64,000 nucleotides of DNA from Shewanella sp. Choline-02u-19 (GCF_002836205.1 NZ_PJBE01000013.1:2108001-2172000); one strand, 5' to 3'; shown: positions 52,041-62,241, counted from the stretch's first letter. The notes: generated from the sequence alone by a model not told the origin. Translations and numbers: made by a program.

Positions 52041-54158
52041 ATGAAATTCAAACTAAATTTAGTCACCCTCGCCCTACTTGCAAGTGCTGGTGCAATTGTA
52101 CCTAGCGTCGCAATAGCAGCTGACGGTTACGGTATTCAAAATGCGAATACCACTAAAGTAAAATTCGATAAATGGGCTTGTAAACGTTGTGCAGTCGAAA
52201 CCGGTTATAGCGGCACTGTGGGTGTCGGTGTAGGTTACAACGACAGTAGCGATATTCATTCAGCAAATGCGTTTGCCGCTGAAGATGAATTCGCAGCTAA
52301 AGTTGATGCTGACCTTAAATACTCAGGTAAAAGCGGTTACCAAGCCTCTATCGAAGCTGATAATCTCGGCATGGAAAATGGCCGAGCTGATATCAATGTC
52401 GGCAAAGCGGGTCAATACAATCTAAACCTAAATTATCGCCAGATTGCTACCTACAAAACGGATAGCGCCATGAGCCCTTACCAAGGAGTTGGCAGTGATA
52501 ACCTAACCCTTCCTGGTGACTGGGTAAACGGCGGTAGCACTGCGGACATGACCAACTTGAACTCAAGCCTTAACCCGCTTGAGCTATCGCTAAAACGTAA
52601 GCGAGCTGGGTTAGGTATTGACTACGCGTTTGTCAATCAGCAGGGTGAGTCTTTATGGAGCACCTACATCAATTATATGCGTGAAGACAAAACCGGCCTT
52701 AAACAAGCTTCTGGTAGCTTCTCAAATCAATCGATGATGATTGCTGAACCTGTTGATTACTCGACTGATACGCTTGAAGCGGGTATTCGTTTTGGCGGTG
52801 ACAATTGGTTTACAGCGCTAAATTACAACGGCTCTATCTTTAAGAATGAGTACAGTGAGCTGTCTTTTGATAATGCCTTTAGCCCAACGTTTGGCGCACA
52901 AACGACCGGCTATATGTCACTTGATCCAGATAATGAAGCACACACAGTATCGTTAATGGGTCAATATGTAGCAGGCAAAACGATCATCAATGGCCGAGTT
53001 CATTATGGTCAAATGACGCAAGACCAAGACTACAGCAGCTCAGGCTACGGCTATCAAATGCCGACAGAGTCACTCGACGGTAAAGTTGAAACCACGGGCG
53101 CCACACTTAAAGTTGTGTCACGTATTACTCGTCAACTGCGTTTAAACGCGAGTTACGATTACAACGACCGTGACAACCAGACCAACATTGAAGAGTGGAC
53201 GCAAATAAGTATTGACTCAACAACGGGTCAAGCAGCTTACAACACGCCTTACGACATCACCACTCACAAAGCTAAGTTAGGAGCTGACTACCGTCTTGCT
53301 CGTGGCCATAAACTTGAAGGTGGATTTGACTACCGTAAAGATGAGCGTAACTACCAAGACCGCGAAACCACCGAAGAAAGCACTGTTTGGGCGAAGTACC
53401 GCGTCAGTGCCTTTGATAAGTGGGACATGTGGGTTAAAGGCAGTTATAGCGACCGTGATGGTTCTGAGTATCAAGCATCAAAATGGACTTCAAGTGAGTC
53501 AAACGACTTGCTGCGTAAGTACAACCTAGCGGATAGAAGCCGTACTCAAGTTGAAGCCCGTGTTACACACAGCCCAATTGAGACGCTGACTATCGACTTT
53601 GGTGCGCGTTATGCGCTCGACGATTACAGCGACACACAAATCGGCTTAACTGAATCGAAAGATATGAGTTACGATGCAAGTGTCAGCTATTTGCTCACTG
53701 AAGACATGACATTGACGGCGTTCTACAACCGTCAAAACATCGATTCAGATCAAGCAGGTAGCACCAACTTCTCTAGCCCAAATTGGTATGGCGTTGTTGA
53801 AGATCAAGTCGATGTGGTTGGTACCGGTTTTAGCTACAACAACCTTATGGAAAAGAAACTGCGTTTAGGTGTTGATTACACTTACTCAGATTCGAATAGT
53901 ACCACCCAAGTTACCCAAGGTATTACGGGTGATTACGGCGATTACTATGCCAAAGTCCATAACGTTAATGTTTACGCTTTATACCGTGCAACGGACAAGA
54001 TGGACGTACGCGTAGACTATAAGATGGAAAATTATAAAGATAACGACGCTGGCAATGATATTGCGCCAGACGGGATCTGGAACGTGTTAAGTTTTGGCAG
54101 TAACAGCCATGACTACAACGCGCACCTCATCATGCTTAGCATGAGCTACCGTCTGTAG
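52041..54158 (+). CDS. mtrB: Outer-membrane beta-barrel MtrB
   Basis: The porin sheath of the MtrCAB complex, about 705 residues from ATG 52041 (GGAGACGAGAAG before it). Signal peptide ends AIAA-DG. The CKRC motif (C47, C50) characteristic of Shewanella MtrB is present. The remaining sequence is beta-strand rich and ends in LSMSYRL. It is a paralogue of mtrE at 36753, sharing the start DGYGIQNAN and the late LRLGVDYTYSDSNSTTQV block. Confidence 0.94.
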   Translation: MKFKLNLVTLALLASAGAIVPSVAIAADGYGIQNANTTKVKFDKWACKRCAVETGYSGTVGVGVGYNDSSDIHSANAFAAEDEFAAKVDADLKYSGKSGYQASIEADNLGMENGRADINVGKAGQYNLNLNYRQIATYKTDSAMSPYQGVGSDNLTLPGDWVNGGSTADMTNLNSSLNPLELSLKRKRAGLGIDYAFVNQQGESLWSTYINYMREDKTGLKQASGSFSNQSMMIAEPVDYSTDTLEAGIRFGGDNWFTALNYNGSIFKNEYSELSFDNAFSPTFGAQTTGYMSLDPDNEAHTVSLMGQYVAGKTIINGRVHYGQMTQDQDYSSSGYGYQMPTESLDGKVETTGATLKVVSRITRQLRLNASYDYNDRDNQTNIEEWTQISIDSTTGQAAYNTPYDITTHKAKLGADYRLARGHKLEGGFDYRKDERNYQDRETTEESTVWAKYRVSAFDKWDMWVKGSYSDRDGSEYQASKWTSSESNDLLRKYNLADRSRTQVEARVTHSPIETLTIDFGARYALDDYSDTQIGLTESKDMSYDASVSYLLTEDMTLTAFYNRQNIDSDQAGSTNFSSPNWYGVVEDQVDVVGTGFSYNNLMEKKLRLGVDYTYSDSNSTTQVTQGITGDYGDYYAKVHNVNVYALYRATDKMDVRVDYKMENYKDNDAGNDIAPDGIWNVLSFGSNSHDYNAHLIMLSMSYRL

Positions 54159-54174
54159 TCGTTAGCCTTTCGTT

Positions 54175-54200
54175 AAAAACCCGCAATCGCGGGTTTTTTT
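54175..54200 (+). terminator. Terminator of mtrCAB
   Basis: AAAACCCGC/GCGGGTTTT with an AATC loop and T7. Confidence 0.93.
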
Positions 54201-54325
54201 ATGCCTCTAAAATAAGGTTTATAGCCTGACGTAGATCTAAATCTAACGATTTACTCGGCTTTCATCTTGAAGTTAGGCTCACTTTAAGCGATTGTAAGCC
54301 ATCTCTTCGATTACTAAGACTCCCG

Positions 54326-54901
54326 ATGACCCGTATGCCCTCTTTGCTCAAGCCTTTTCTCTGTTTATGTCTGTTAGCGCCTATGCCTGCATTCGCGTTT
54401 CAATCCGACACCACCAATATATTAATGCTGGCAATCTCGCTTGGCGGCTTTTGTTTTTTTAATCTGCTGTTAACTGGCTTATTCTATTTCACAGGTCAAT
54501 ACCACAGCAGACGTTTTGCCAAAATCCATACACTGATCTCGCTGTTACCTGCACTATTAACCTTTATATTAGCAATAACTTACATCGAAGGCGCCGGTGC
54601 TATTTCACTCAATATCGGTGTGATCATTGTCAGTATTGCGTTGAGTATACTGCCAGTACAACTGAGCCCGACAGCTAATGCACCTACTGATAAAACACCG
54701 TTAATTCTCGCGACCGTCGCATTATTGATCATGGTTGTTGCCTATTATGCCGCGCCACTGACCATATTTGCCTTGGCCATCGCTCATGTTGCAGCGTCAA
54801 GTCGTGGCACGCTAAGTGTCAAACTGCTGAGCTACGCTACACTCATCACAGGCTACAGTTATTTAGGGTATTGGGCTTATCAAATTGCGCTGCACAGCTA
54901 A
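54326..54901 (+). CDS. Hypothetical inner-membrane protein
   Basis: A 191-residue protein with a signal-like N-terminus (LLKPFLCLCLLAPMPAFAF) and about five further hydrophobic helices with few charges. I do not recognise a named family. In Shewanella a membrane protein of this kind commonly follows mtrB, but a terminator stands between them, so it is probably not part of the electron conduit. A glycosylase-family gene follows after 29 bp. Confidence 0.65.
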   Translation: MTRMPSLLKPFLCLCLLAPMPAFAFQSDTTNILMLAISLGGFCFFNLLLTGLFYFTGQYHSRRFAKIHTLISLLPALLTFILAITYIEGAGAISLNIGVIIVSIALSILPVQLSPTANAPTDKTPLILATVALLIMVVAYYAAPLTIFALAIAHVAASSRGTLSVKLLSYATLITGYSYLGYWAYQIALHS

Positions 54902-54930
54902 ATGCATCGTCACTGAGTCCGCCTCCACTT

Positions 54931-55542
54931 ATGCGAGAAAATGCTAACCTCACCAATTTACTTAGCCAAGTAAAGCAATGTCAGCTTTGTGCTAAGCACT
55001 TGCCGTTTGCGCCCAAGCCTATTGTGCAACTTGCCAGCAATGCAAAAATACTGATTGCTGGCCAAGCGCCAGGGCAAAAGACACACCATAAAGGGCATCC
55101 TTTTGACGATGCCAGTGGCGAGCGTCTCAGGCTTTGGCTAGGGGTTACGCGAGAGCAATTTTATAACCCCGATCTGTTTGCCATTCTGCCGATGGGGTTT
55201 TGTTTTCCTGGCAGTTACACAACAACCGATAAGAAAAGTGGCGATAAGCCACCTCGTCCCGAATGCGAAGCTGCATGGCGACAACCTTTGCTCAATGAAC
55301 TACACAATGTTGAATTAACCCTACTGGTGGGCCAATACGCTATTGAGTGGCATCTAAAGCGCAAATTAACCGTCACCCACGCAGTAGAACAATGGCAAAC
55401 CTTATGGCCACACACGTTAGTCATGCCTCACCCAAGCCCAAGAAACAACATTTGGCTAAAGCGTCACCCCGAGTTCGAACAACAAATCATCCCCAAATTG
55501 CAGCAACGTGTCGCCACGCTTATCAGTCCAGAGCAAACCTAA
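54931..55542 (+). CDS. Uracil-DNA glycosylase family protein
   Basis: A soluble protein of about 203 residues in the uracil-DNA glycosylase superfamily. It shows GQAPGQKTHHKGHPFDD (the motif I region with a following PF..SG) and the late MPHPSPRNNIW (motif II). Cysteines in CQLC near the N-terminus resemble those of iron-sulfur glycosylases, but I cannot assign a cluster. Whether it has DNA repair activity is not known. ATG 54931 is preferred; a TTG start would overlap the previous gene. Confidence 0.7.
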   Translation: MRENANLTNLLSQVKQCQLCAKHLPFAPKPIVQLASNAKILIAGQAPGQKTHHKGHPFDDASGERLRLWLGVTREQFYNPDLFAILPMGFCFPGSYTTTDKKSGDKPPRPECEAAWRQPLLNELHNVELTLLVGQYAIEWHLKRKLTVTHAVEQWQTLWPHTLVMPHPSPRNNIWLKRHPEFEQQIIPKLQQRVATLISPEQT

Positions 55543-55579
55543 ACCGTTCAATTACAGCTCAGTTTAATTAGGGGTATCA

Positions 55580-56731
55580 ATGTATTTTTTAGATGGCTTA
55601 CTTGCCAAACAGATAGTCAATCGCACCATGAAAATCATTGGTCACAACATCAATGTAATGAATAAACACGGCATTATATTGGGCTCAGGCGATCCCCATC
55701 GAATTGGTGAGGTGCATGAAGGCGCATTACTGGCCATTAGCCAACAAAGAACCGTTGCAATTAGCCATGCAAGTGAAGACACCTTACAAGGCGTCAAAGC
55801 GGGGATTAATCTGCCTCTGCATTATAAAGGCGACATCATTGGTGTTATTGGCATCACCGGTGACCCCAAAGAGCTCGGTCATTACGGTGAGCTCCTTAAA
55901 ATGACCGCCGAAATCATTGTTGAGCAAGCCAACTCCCTTGAACTGGCACAATGGCAATACCGTCAAAAAGAGGAGTTGATCATCGATTTGATTAAGTCCG
56001 ACGGTGCATTTACCTCACATCAGCTAAACTGGGCGGCGCAGCTCGATATCAACTTAGACACCCCTCGTGTTGCGGCCATTATTCAGGTGCAAGCGGACGA
56101 AGAGGAAACCTCGGCTAATTCGATGCTAAAACAGATATTGCACTTACTGGAAAATCCGTCGCGCGGTAACTTAGTCGCCATGACCTCAATGACTGAGCTG
56201 GTGATCCTCAAACCTGCTTTTCTTGATGGACAGAAGTGGGATGCAACACTTGAGAGTGAGCGTATTGATCAGCTTATCGCTCGTCTACCGAGTGAAATGA
56301 GAAAACGATTAAAAATATCCCTCGGGCATTTCTTTGTGAAACCACAAGAAATTAATCGCTCCTACCAAACCGCTTTAGAGACTCTTTCTATCGGTTCTCA
56401 AATGCGCCCTGAGCAGAGTAAATATCTTTATGAAGATTTCTCTCTGTTAGTGCTGTTATCTTCCCTCAAAGATAACTGGCGTGGGCAAGAGCTAGTAAGC
56501 CCATATCAATCATTAATCAGTGCCGATAAAAATGGTCAACTGGCTAAAACGTTGACCTGTTACTTACAACATTTTGGCGATCAACAGCAGTGTGCCAATG
56601 CGCTGTTTATTCACCGAAACACCTTACGTTATCGACTCGAAAAAATTGAAAAAATCACCGGCAGTAATTTACAGAAATTGGATGGTCTACTGCAGCTCTA
56701 CCTAGGGCAAGTGATGTTAACCACCCGATAA
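55580..56731 (+). CDS. cdaR: CdaR-family transcriptional regulator
   Basis: A regulator with an N-terminal sugar-diacid recognition domain (about 1-135, MYFLDGLLAKQIVNRTMKI start) and a C-terminal PucR-type helix-turn-helix (CANALFIHRNTLRYRLEKIEKITG). In E. coli CdaR activates genes for glucarate, galactarate and glycerate use. Here permease and glycerate kinase genes follow, so it most likely senses glycerate or a sugar diacid for them. Ribosome site AGGGGT. Confidence 0.88.
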   Translation: MYFLDGLLAKQIVNRTMKIIGHNINVMNKHGIILGSGDPHRIGEVHEGALLAISQQRTVAISHASEDTLQGVKAGINLPLHYKGDIIGVIGITGDPKELGHYGELLKMTAEIIVEQANSLELAQWQYRQKEELIIDLIKSDGAFTSHQLNWAAQLDINLDTPRVAAIIQVQADEEETSANSMLKQILHLLENPSRGNLVAMTSMTELVILKPAFLDGQKWDATLESERIDQLIARLPSEMRKRLKISLGHFFVKPQEINRSYQTALETLSIGSQMRPEQSKYLYEDFSLLVLLSSLKDNWRGQELVSPYQSLISADKNGQLAKTLTCYLQHFGDQQQCANALFIHRNTLRYRLEKIEKITGSNLQKLDGLLQLYLGQVMLTTR

Positions 56732-57000
56732 TAGGCTGATGACTCATGTTGCATATCATTCGCTTTGGCTATATGACCTAAACATCAGCCTCAAAGCAAA
56801 AAAATGTTCAATTGAACAAGAAAACATTTATTTTTAGATATATATTTGTGCATTCAACCAAAGATATACATCCCATCGAACCGCATAATAGCTAAGCCTG
56901 AAATCCTATGACCTCGACTCACAATGAGTCGAGGTCATATTTGGCTTAAGTAACATCAAACCCTACACATAAATTAAAAATACCCCTACAGGGAAACGCT
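56732..57000. other. Spacer cdaR - permease
   Basis: About 270 bp, AT-rich, no gene. The perfect 15-bp inverted repeat at 56907-56939 is its main feature; the permease promoter and regulator site should be here. Confidence 0.5.
56907..56939 (+). promoter_or_regulatory. Perfect 15-bp inverted repeat with 3-base loop
   Basis: Arm TATGACCTCGACTCA, loop CAA, and the exact complement. It lies about 60 bp before the permease ATG. Only TTT follows within a few bases, so it may be the cdaR terminator or a strong leader hairpin or operator. Confidence 0.6.
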
Positions 57001-58359
57001 ATGAGCCTCGTAATGATCTTGCTGGCGGTGATTGCATTTATCGTCATCGCTACCTCTAAATTTAAGTTACACCCATTTTTAACCTTAATAATAGCGTCGT
57101 TTATTGCCGCTTTTGCCTATGGCCTACCTAGCGCCGATATTGCCAAAACCATCACTTCAGGTTTTGGTGGCATCCTAGGTTATATCGGTCTCGTTATCGT
57201 ACTAGGTACCATCATAGGTACCATACTTGAAAAAAGTGGCGCCGCCATCACCATGGCAGATGTCGTCATTAAATTACTTGGCACTCGCTTTCCAACGTTG
57301 ACCATGTCTATCATTGGTTACATCGTCTCTATTCCGGTCTTTTGTGATTCTGGTTTTGTGATTTTAAACTCACTTAAACAGTCTATGGCGAATAGAATGA
57401 AGGTCTCTAGCGTGTCAATGAGTGTCGCGCTAGCAACTGGCCTTTATGCCACCCACACTTTTGTACCACCAACACCTGGGCCGATTGCAGCAGCAGGTAA
57501 CCTTGGGCTTGAATCTAACCTTGGATTAGTGATTTTTGTCGGTGTGTTTGTTGCCGCTTTCGCGGCGCTTGCTGGCACCCTGTGGGCGAATCGATTTGCC
57601 AATGTACAACCTGATGGTGAAGGCGCAGAAGACCTGTTAACTCAGACTGAAGACTACGAAACACTCAAGCAAAATTATGGTGAACTGCCTAGCCCGATAC
57701 GAGCATTTGCACCCATTTTCGTGCCGATCCTATTAATCTGTTTTGGCTCCATTGCCAACTTCCCATCAGCTCCATTAGGGGATGGGACACTGTTTGATGT
57801 GTTGGCGTTTCTGGGTCAACCGGTCAATGCATTAATGATTGGTCTTTTCCTATCATTGTCACTGCTTAAAAGTAACAACAAAGTCAAAGAGTTCAGCGAG
57901 CGTATCAGCCAAGGTCTGGTTGTAGCAGCCCCAATTCTACTTATCACTGGTGCCGGTGGCGCATTTGGCGCGGTACTCAAAGCAACTGAAATTGGCGCGT
58001 TTTTAGGCAGTTCGCTGTCGGCATTAGGCGTCGGGATCTTTATGCCGTTTATCGTTGCTGCAGCATTAAAGTCTGCTCAAGGTTCCTCTACTGTTGCACT
58101 TGTTGCTACTTCAGCGTTAGTCGCTCCTATGTTGGGTGATATCGGCCTTGCGAGTGACATGGGCAGAGTGCTCACCGTCATGGCGATTGGTGCAGGTGCG
58201 ATGACCGTATCACACGCCAATGATAGCTTCTTCTGGGTTGTTACCCAGTTTAGCCGCATGAGCGTTAAGCAAGCTTATAAAGCACAAACCATGGCCACCT
58301 TAATTCAAGGACTCACCGCCATGACGGTGGTGTATATACTGAGCTTATTCCTTATCTAG
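57001..58359 (+). CDS. GntP-family glycerate/gluconate permease
   Basis: A 452-residue inner-membrane permease with about 12 hydrophobic segments. GntP-family motifs include ISGFGGILG-like TSGFGGILGYIGLVIVLGTIIG, PVFCDSGFVILNSL and ATGLYATHTFVPPTPGPIAAAGNLG. The family carries gluconate, glycerate and related hydroxy acids; the following kinase gene suggests glycerate. Ribosome site CAGGGAAACG. Confidence 0.85.
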   Translation: MSLVMILLAVIAFIVIATSKFKLHPFLTLIIASFIAAFAYGLPSADIAKTITSGFGGILGYIGLVIVLGTIIGTILEKSGAAITMADVVIKLLGTRFPTLTMSIIGYIVSIPVFCDSGFVILNSLKQSMANRMKVSSVSMSVALATGLYATHTFVPPTPGPIAAAGNLGLESNLGLVIFVGVFVAAFAALAGTLWANRFANVQPDGEGAEDLLTQTEDYETLKQNYGELPSPIRAFAPIFVPILLICFGSIANFPSAPLGDGTLFDVLAFLGQPVNALMIGLFLSLSLLKSNNKVKEFSERISQGLVVAAPILLITGAGGAFGAVLKATEIGAFLGSSLSALGVGIFMPFIVAAALKSAQGSSTVALVATSALVAPMLGDIGLASDMGRVLTVMAIGAGAMTVSHANDSFFWVVTQFSRMSVKQAYKAQTMATLIQGLTAMTVVYILSLFLI

Positions 58360-58382
58360 GTTTCTTATCTAAGCTCAATTAA

Positions 58383-58406
58383 AAGGCGAGTGTGCTTACT
58401 CGCCTT
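58383..58406 (+). terminator. Hairpin after the permease gene
   Basis: AAGGCGAGT/ACTCGCCTT with a six-base loop; no long T-run. A second stem AGTCGTG/CACGACT stands at 58422-58439. They probably lower but do not stop read-through into the kinase gene. Confidence 0.6.
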
Positions 58407-58528
58407 CCTCCTCATTTGAACAGTCGTGTTAGCACGACTATTCATACTCTTAATAAGACATTTGCCTAGAACAAGGCTAATCGTTCGCTTAAACAGTTTC
58501 AGCCTTGCGCTGAAAATAGGAAGACGGC

Positions 58529-59686
58529 ATGAAAATTGTGATAGCCCCCGATTCATTTAAAGAAAGCCTCTCCGCAATGGAAGTGGCTAACGAAATTGAG
58601 CGAGGATTTCGCACGGTATTACCCAATGCTGAATATCTCAAAATCCCCGTTGCCGATGGCGGTGAAGGCACCGTGCAGTCAATGGTTGATGCGACTAATG
58701 GTCGCCTTATTTGGACGCAGGTTTCCGGTCCATTAGGCCACAAAGTTAACGCTTTTTACGGCATTTTAGGCGACAGTTATCATGGCAATGAAAAAACAGC
58801 CGTAATCGAAATGGCCGCTGCATCAGGCTTACATTTAGTCGCTGCAGACCAGCGTAACCCAATGTTAACCACCAGCTACGGCACCGGTGAGCTGATTGTT
58901 GACGCGCTTAATCGTGGCATCAAACATATTATTATCGGCCTCGGAGGCAGTGCCACCAACGATGGCGGCGCAGGAATGGCACAAGCACTTGGGGTACATC
59001 TTTTAGACGCTGATTCAACCGCCCTAGCGCCAGGTGGTGCGGCCTTAAGTCAGTTACAACATATTGATATTACGGATCTGCATCCACTGGTCTCACAATG
59101 CCGCTTTGAAGTGGCTTGCGATGTTAATAATCCGCTTTGCGGTGAACATGGCGCCTCCGCTATTTTTGGCCCTCAAAAAGGCGCGACAACCACCATGGTG
59201 CAGCAACTGGACAGTGCCCTAAACCATTATGCAGATGTTATTGCGCAAACGGGCATCAAAGACAACCGTCACCTAGCGGGTGTTGGTGCAGCAGGCGGAA
59301 TGGGGCTCGGCGTTATGGCTTTTCTCAATGCGCAGCTCAAACCGGGTATCGACATTGTGATGAACACCGTTGACTTAGCTAGCCATATTGAAGGCGCTAG
59401 CTTAGTGATCACCGGCGAAGGCAAGCTAGATAGTCAAACATTACACGGCAAAACGCCGATGGGAGTTGCGGGGGTTGCCAACCAGTTCAATGTACCCGTT
59501 CTCGCGATTGCAGGTTGTGTCAGTGACGATGCCAATGTGTTATTAGAACATGGCTTTACAGCACTATTTTCAATCACGCCACGCGCTTTACCTTTAGCTG
59601 AAGTGTTAGCAAACGCCAAAGCAAATCTTTATACCACCAGCAAAAATGTTGCCGCACTTTATTCGCTGTCCATGCCAGCAAAATAG
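58529..59686 (+). CDS. glxK: Glycerate kinase (GlxK/GarK type)
   Basis: Phosphorylates glycerate to 2-phosphoglycerate (the type I group), feeding lower glycolysis. 385 residues, with the start MKIVIAPDSFKESLSA, the glycine-rich GLGGSATNDGGAGMAQALG and ITGEGKLDSQTLHGKTP segments typical of the family. Downstream of the permease in the same direction, ending in a terminator. Confidence 0.92.
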   Translation: MKIVIAPDSFKESLSAMEVANEIERGFRTVLPNAEYLKIPVADGGEGTVQSMVDATNGRLIWTQVSGPLGHKVNAFYGILGDSYHGNEKTAVIEMAAASGLHLVAADQRNPMLTTSYGTGELIVDALNRGIKHIIIGLGGSATNDGGAGMAQALGVHLLDADSTALAPGGAALSQLQHIDITDLHPLVSQCRFEVACDVNNPLCGEHGASAIFGPQKGATTTMVQQLDSALNHYADVIAQTGIKDNRHLAGVGAAGGMGLGVMAFLNAQLKPGIDIVMNTVDLASHIEGASLVITGEGKLDSQTLHGKTPMGVAGVANQFNVPVLAIAGCVSDDANVLLEHGFTALFSITPRALPLAEVLANAKANLYTTSKNVAALYSLSMPAK

Positions 59687-59705
59687 CCTCAAACCACGTC
59701 CGATT

Positions 59706-59727
59706 AAAGGCGCTACGGCGCCTTTTT
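59706..59727 (+). terminator. Terminator of the glycerate cluster
   Basis: AAAGGCGC/GCGCCTTT with a TACG tetraloop and T5. Confidence 0.92.
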
Positions 59728-59880
59728 AGTAAGCTAATCGCAAACTTAATAAGCCGCTGCCAATAATGGCAATTTACTTTTCTACTTGATGCGCTAGAAA
59801 GCTTAAAGTAAAGTGAGCATCCCATTTTAAAGACTGATCCAGCACACAATCACTGTGTGGTGAATAGAGATTGTTAGCCG

Positions 59881-61527
59881 ATGACACCAAGACGAGCCAC
59901 CGCTTCTGAAGAAGCACTACTGAGAATCTTTACCGTTCCAGAAGCCCCCGATTCAACCCTTAGTGTTATTGAACAAAATATCTCACAGAACTTAATGGGT
60001 TTTTTACAAGACAGCGTGGTGGCCGTTGAAAAGCCATTGACCGAAATTGAGCTGGATTTTCAACAACACCAAATACCTGCCGCGCCGCAGTTTGTCTCAG
60101 ACTATGCTGACGACATGATGAAGACGCTAGTCGCGCATTCAGTGCATACCTCAGCACCCAGCTTTATTGGCCACATGACATCTGCACTGCCCTACTTTGT
60201 ATTGCCGCTATCTAAAATGATGGTGGGGTTAAATCAAAATCTGGTGAAAATTGAAACCTCAAAAGCGTTTACGCCATTAGAGCGTCAAGTTTTGGGGATG
60301 ATGCATCATCTTGTTTATGAAGAGAATGATAATTTTTATCAGAGTTGGATGCACAGCGCTAACGTTTCATTAGGCGCGTTTTGCTCAGGTGGTACCGTCG
60401 CTAATATCACTGCTCTATGGACTGCACGTAACCAATTACTTAAAGCAGATGGTGAGTATCGCGGCGTTGCAGCTCAAGGCGTGATTAAAGGGCTACGTCA
60501 CTATGGATTTGATGACTTAGCGATTTTGGTCTCTGAACGTGGCCATTACTCATTATCTAAAACGGCTGATTTACTCGGGATCGGCCGCGAAAACATTGTT
60601 CAAGTTCCGACTTCAAACGATAACAAAGTCGATGTCGTACAGATGCGAAAAATCGCTGCCAAGCTTGCCGAAGACAATATTAAAGTGATGGCCATTGTGG
60701 GTGTTGCGGGAACAACTGAAACCGGTAATATCGACCCATTAAATGCATTAGCAGACTTAGCAATAGAGCTTAACTGTCACTTTCATGTTGATGCCGCATG
60801 GGGGGGCGCTAGTCTATTATCTAAAAAGTACCGTCATCTATTAGCCGGAATTGAGCGGGCTGATTCAGTGACTATCGACGCTCACAAGCAGATGTATGTG
60901 CCCATGGGCGCAGGAATGGTGATTTTTAAAGATCCCACTTTTGCCAATGCCATTAAACACCACGCCGAATACATACTCAGAAAAGGCTCAAAAGATTTAG
61001 GCAGCCAAACGTTAGAGGGATCGCGTCCCGGCATGGCAATGCTAGTCCATGCTTGCCTGCAAGTTATTGGCCGCGATGGTTATGAAATACTGATCAACAA
61101 CAGTCTAGAGAAAGCGCACTACTTTGCGAGCTTAATTAACAAGCATACTGAGTTTGAATTAGTGTCCAAGCCTGAGCTTTGCTTATTAACCTACCGATAT
61201 GTTCCGCAGGTGGTGCAAACGGCGATGGCAACGGCGCGAGCTAACAAGGATGTACAAAAGCTGACTGAGTTTAATGAATTATTGGATGGCTTAACTAAAT
61301 TTGTGCAGAAACGTCAGCGTGAACAAGGCACCTCATTTGTCTCACGCACCCGTATTAATCCTGAGAACAAGCAGCTGATGGAGATCAAAGCCGTGGTGTT
61401 TCGAGTCGTGTTAGCCAATCCACTCACGACCCATGAGATTTTACAGCAGGTACTTGCCGAGCAAACGGTTATCGCCTCTCAAGACAATACCTTTTTACCT
61501 AAACTAATGGCGTTAGCTCAGCTATAA
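59881..61527 (+). CDS. panP: PLP-dependent aspartate 1-decarboxylase (PanP type)
   Basis: A group II PLP decarboxylase of 548 residues. The PLP lysine lies in TIDAHKQMYVPMGAGM and the substrate-side HVDAAWGGASL motif is intact. The long N-terminal region (ending SAPSFIGHMTSALPYFVLP) matches the group annotated as putative pyridoxal-dependent aspartate decarboxylase (TIGR03799), which in Vibrio makes beta-alanine for pantothenate in species lacking PanD. Glutamate decarboxylase is the common older label. Whether panD is absent here cannot be seen from the window. Confidence 0.82.
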   Translation: MTPRRATASEEALLRIFTVPEAPDSTLSVIEQNISQNLMGFLQDSVVAVEKPLTEIELDFQQHQIPAAPQFVSDYADDMMKTLVAHSVHTSAPSFIGHMTSALPYFVLPLSKMMVGLNQNLVKIETSKAFTPLERQVLGMMHHLVYEENDNFYQSWMHSANVSLGAFCSGGTVANITALWTARNQLLKADGEYRGVAAQGVIKGLRHYGFDDLAILVSERGHYSLSKTADLLGIGRENIVQVPTSNDNKVDVVQMRKIAAKLAEDNIKVMAIVGVAGTTETGNIDPLNALADLAIELNCHFHVDAAWGGASLLSKKYRHLLAGIERADSVTIDAHKQMYVPMGAGMVIFKDPTFANAIKHHAEYILRKGSKDLGSQTLEGSRPGMAMLVHACLQVIGRDGYEILINNSLEKAHYFASLINKHTEFELVSKPELCLLTYRYVPQVVQTAMATARANKDVQKLTEFNELLDGLTKFVQKRQREQGTSFVSRTRINPENKQLMEIKAVVFRVVLANPLTTHEILQQVLAEQTVIASQDNTFLPKLMALAQL

Positions 61528-61605
61528 CAAAGCCTGTGATTGCTAACTGCCAACGCCATAGTTGTTATTGATAACGCTTGTTCAATAGCGCTTATTAAAC
61601 GGCTC

Positions 61606-62241
61606 TTATTCTGAGTCTAGCCGAGCGGTGATAAACAGGTCTGTGACTTCACCCATCGGGCTAGCTTGTTGTTTGCGTTGTAGCGCCAACAATTTAAAGC
61701 CTCGACGATTCAGTGCCGGCACTAACTGCTCCGCATGATGAAAGTAAGTAAAGACCTTATCACCATCACTTGAAGTATCTTCGCGCACGTTCGGGCATTC
61801 CCCCTCCATGGTACTCAGATACAAAATTCCTCCAAGTTTAAGGCGCAGCGCCGCGGCATCAATCAGCGCTATTGCCTCCAGCCTATCAAGATAAGGTAAA
61901 CAGAAACCACACATAATGGCATCGAACTGCTCTTCAACGCGGTTTAAATGGCGGCTATCTAGCTGCAGAACCTCTATCTTGGGGTTGTTTTTCTTGGCCA
62001 ACATCAGCATGTTGGGTGCTAGATCCGTTGCTAATATCGACAAATTTGGTTTTTCAGATAATAACATTTGAGTGATATTGCCCGGCCCGCAAGCCAGCTC
62101 TAACACGCGAGCATCATCGGTGGGTAAATGGCTAATAAAAGAATCAAAGGTGTCTGAATACATAGCAAGATCCATGTATTTATCCTGATACCTTTGAGCC
62201 AGCTTATCAAAGGTATTAACCGATATTTGATTATTATCCAT
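61606..62241 (-). CDS. Class I SAM-dependent methyltransferase
   Basis: A soluble protein of 211 residues. Motif I is VLELACGPGNI near residue 47, the acidic end of strand beta 2 is ATDLAPNML, and the motif IV region FDAIMCGFCLPYL follows. Substrate not predictable; small-molecule type fold with no added domains. Convergent with panP, no clear terminator between. Confidence 0.82.
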   Translation of the reverse strand: MDNNQISVNTFDKLAQRYQDKYMDLAMYSDTFDSFISHLPTDDARVLELACGPGNITQMLLSEKPNLSILATDLAPNMLMLAKKNNPKIEVLQLDSRHLNRVEEQFDAIMCGFCLPYLDRLEAIALIDAAALRLKLGGILYLSTMEGECPNVREDTSSDGDKVFTYFHHAEQLVPALNRRGFKLLALQRKQQASPMGEVTDLFITARLDSE

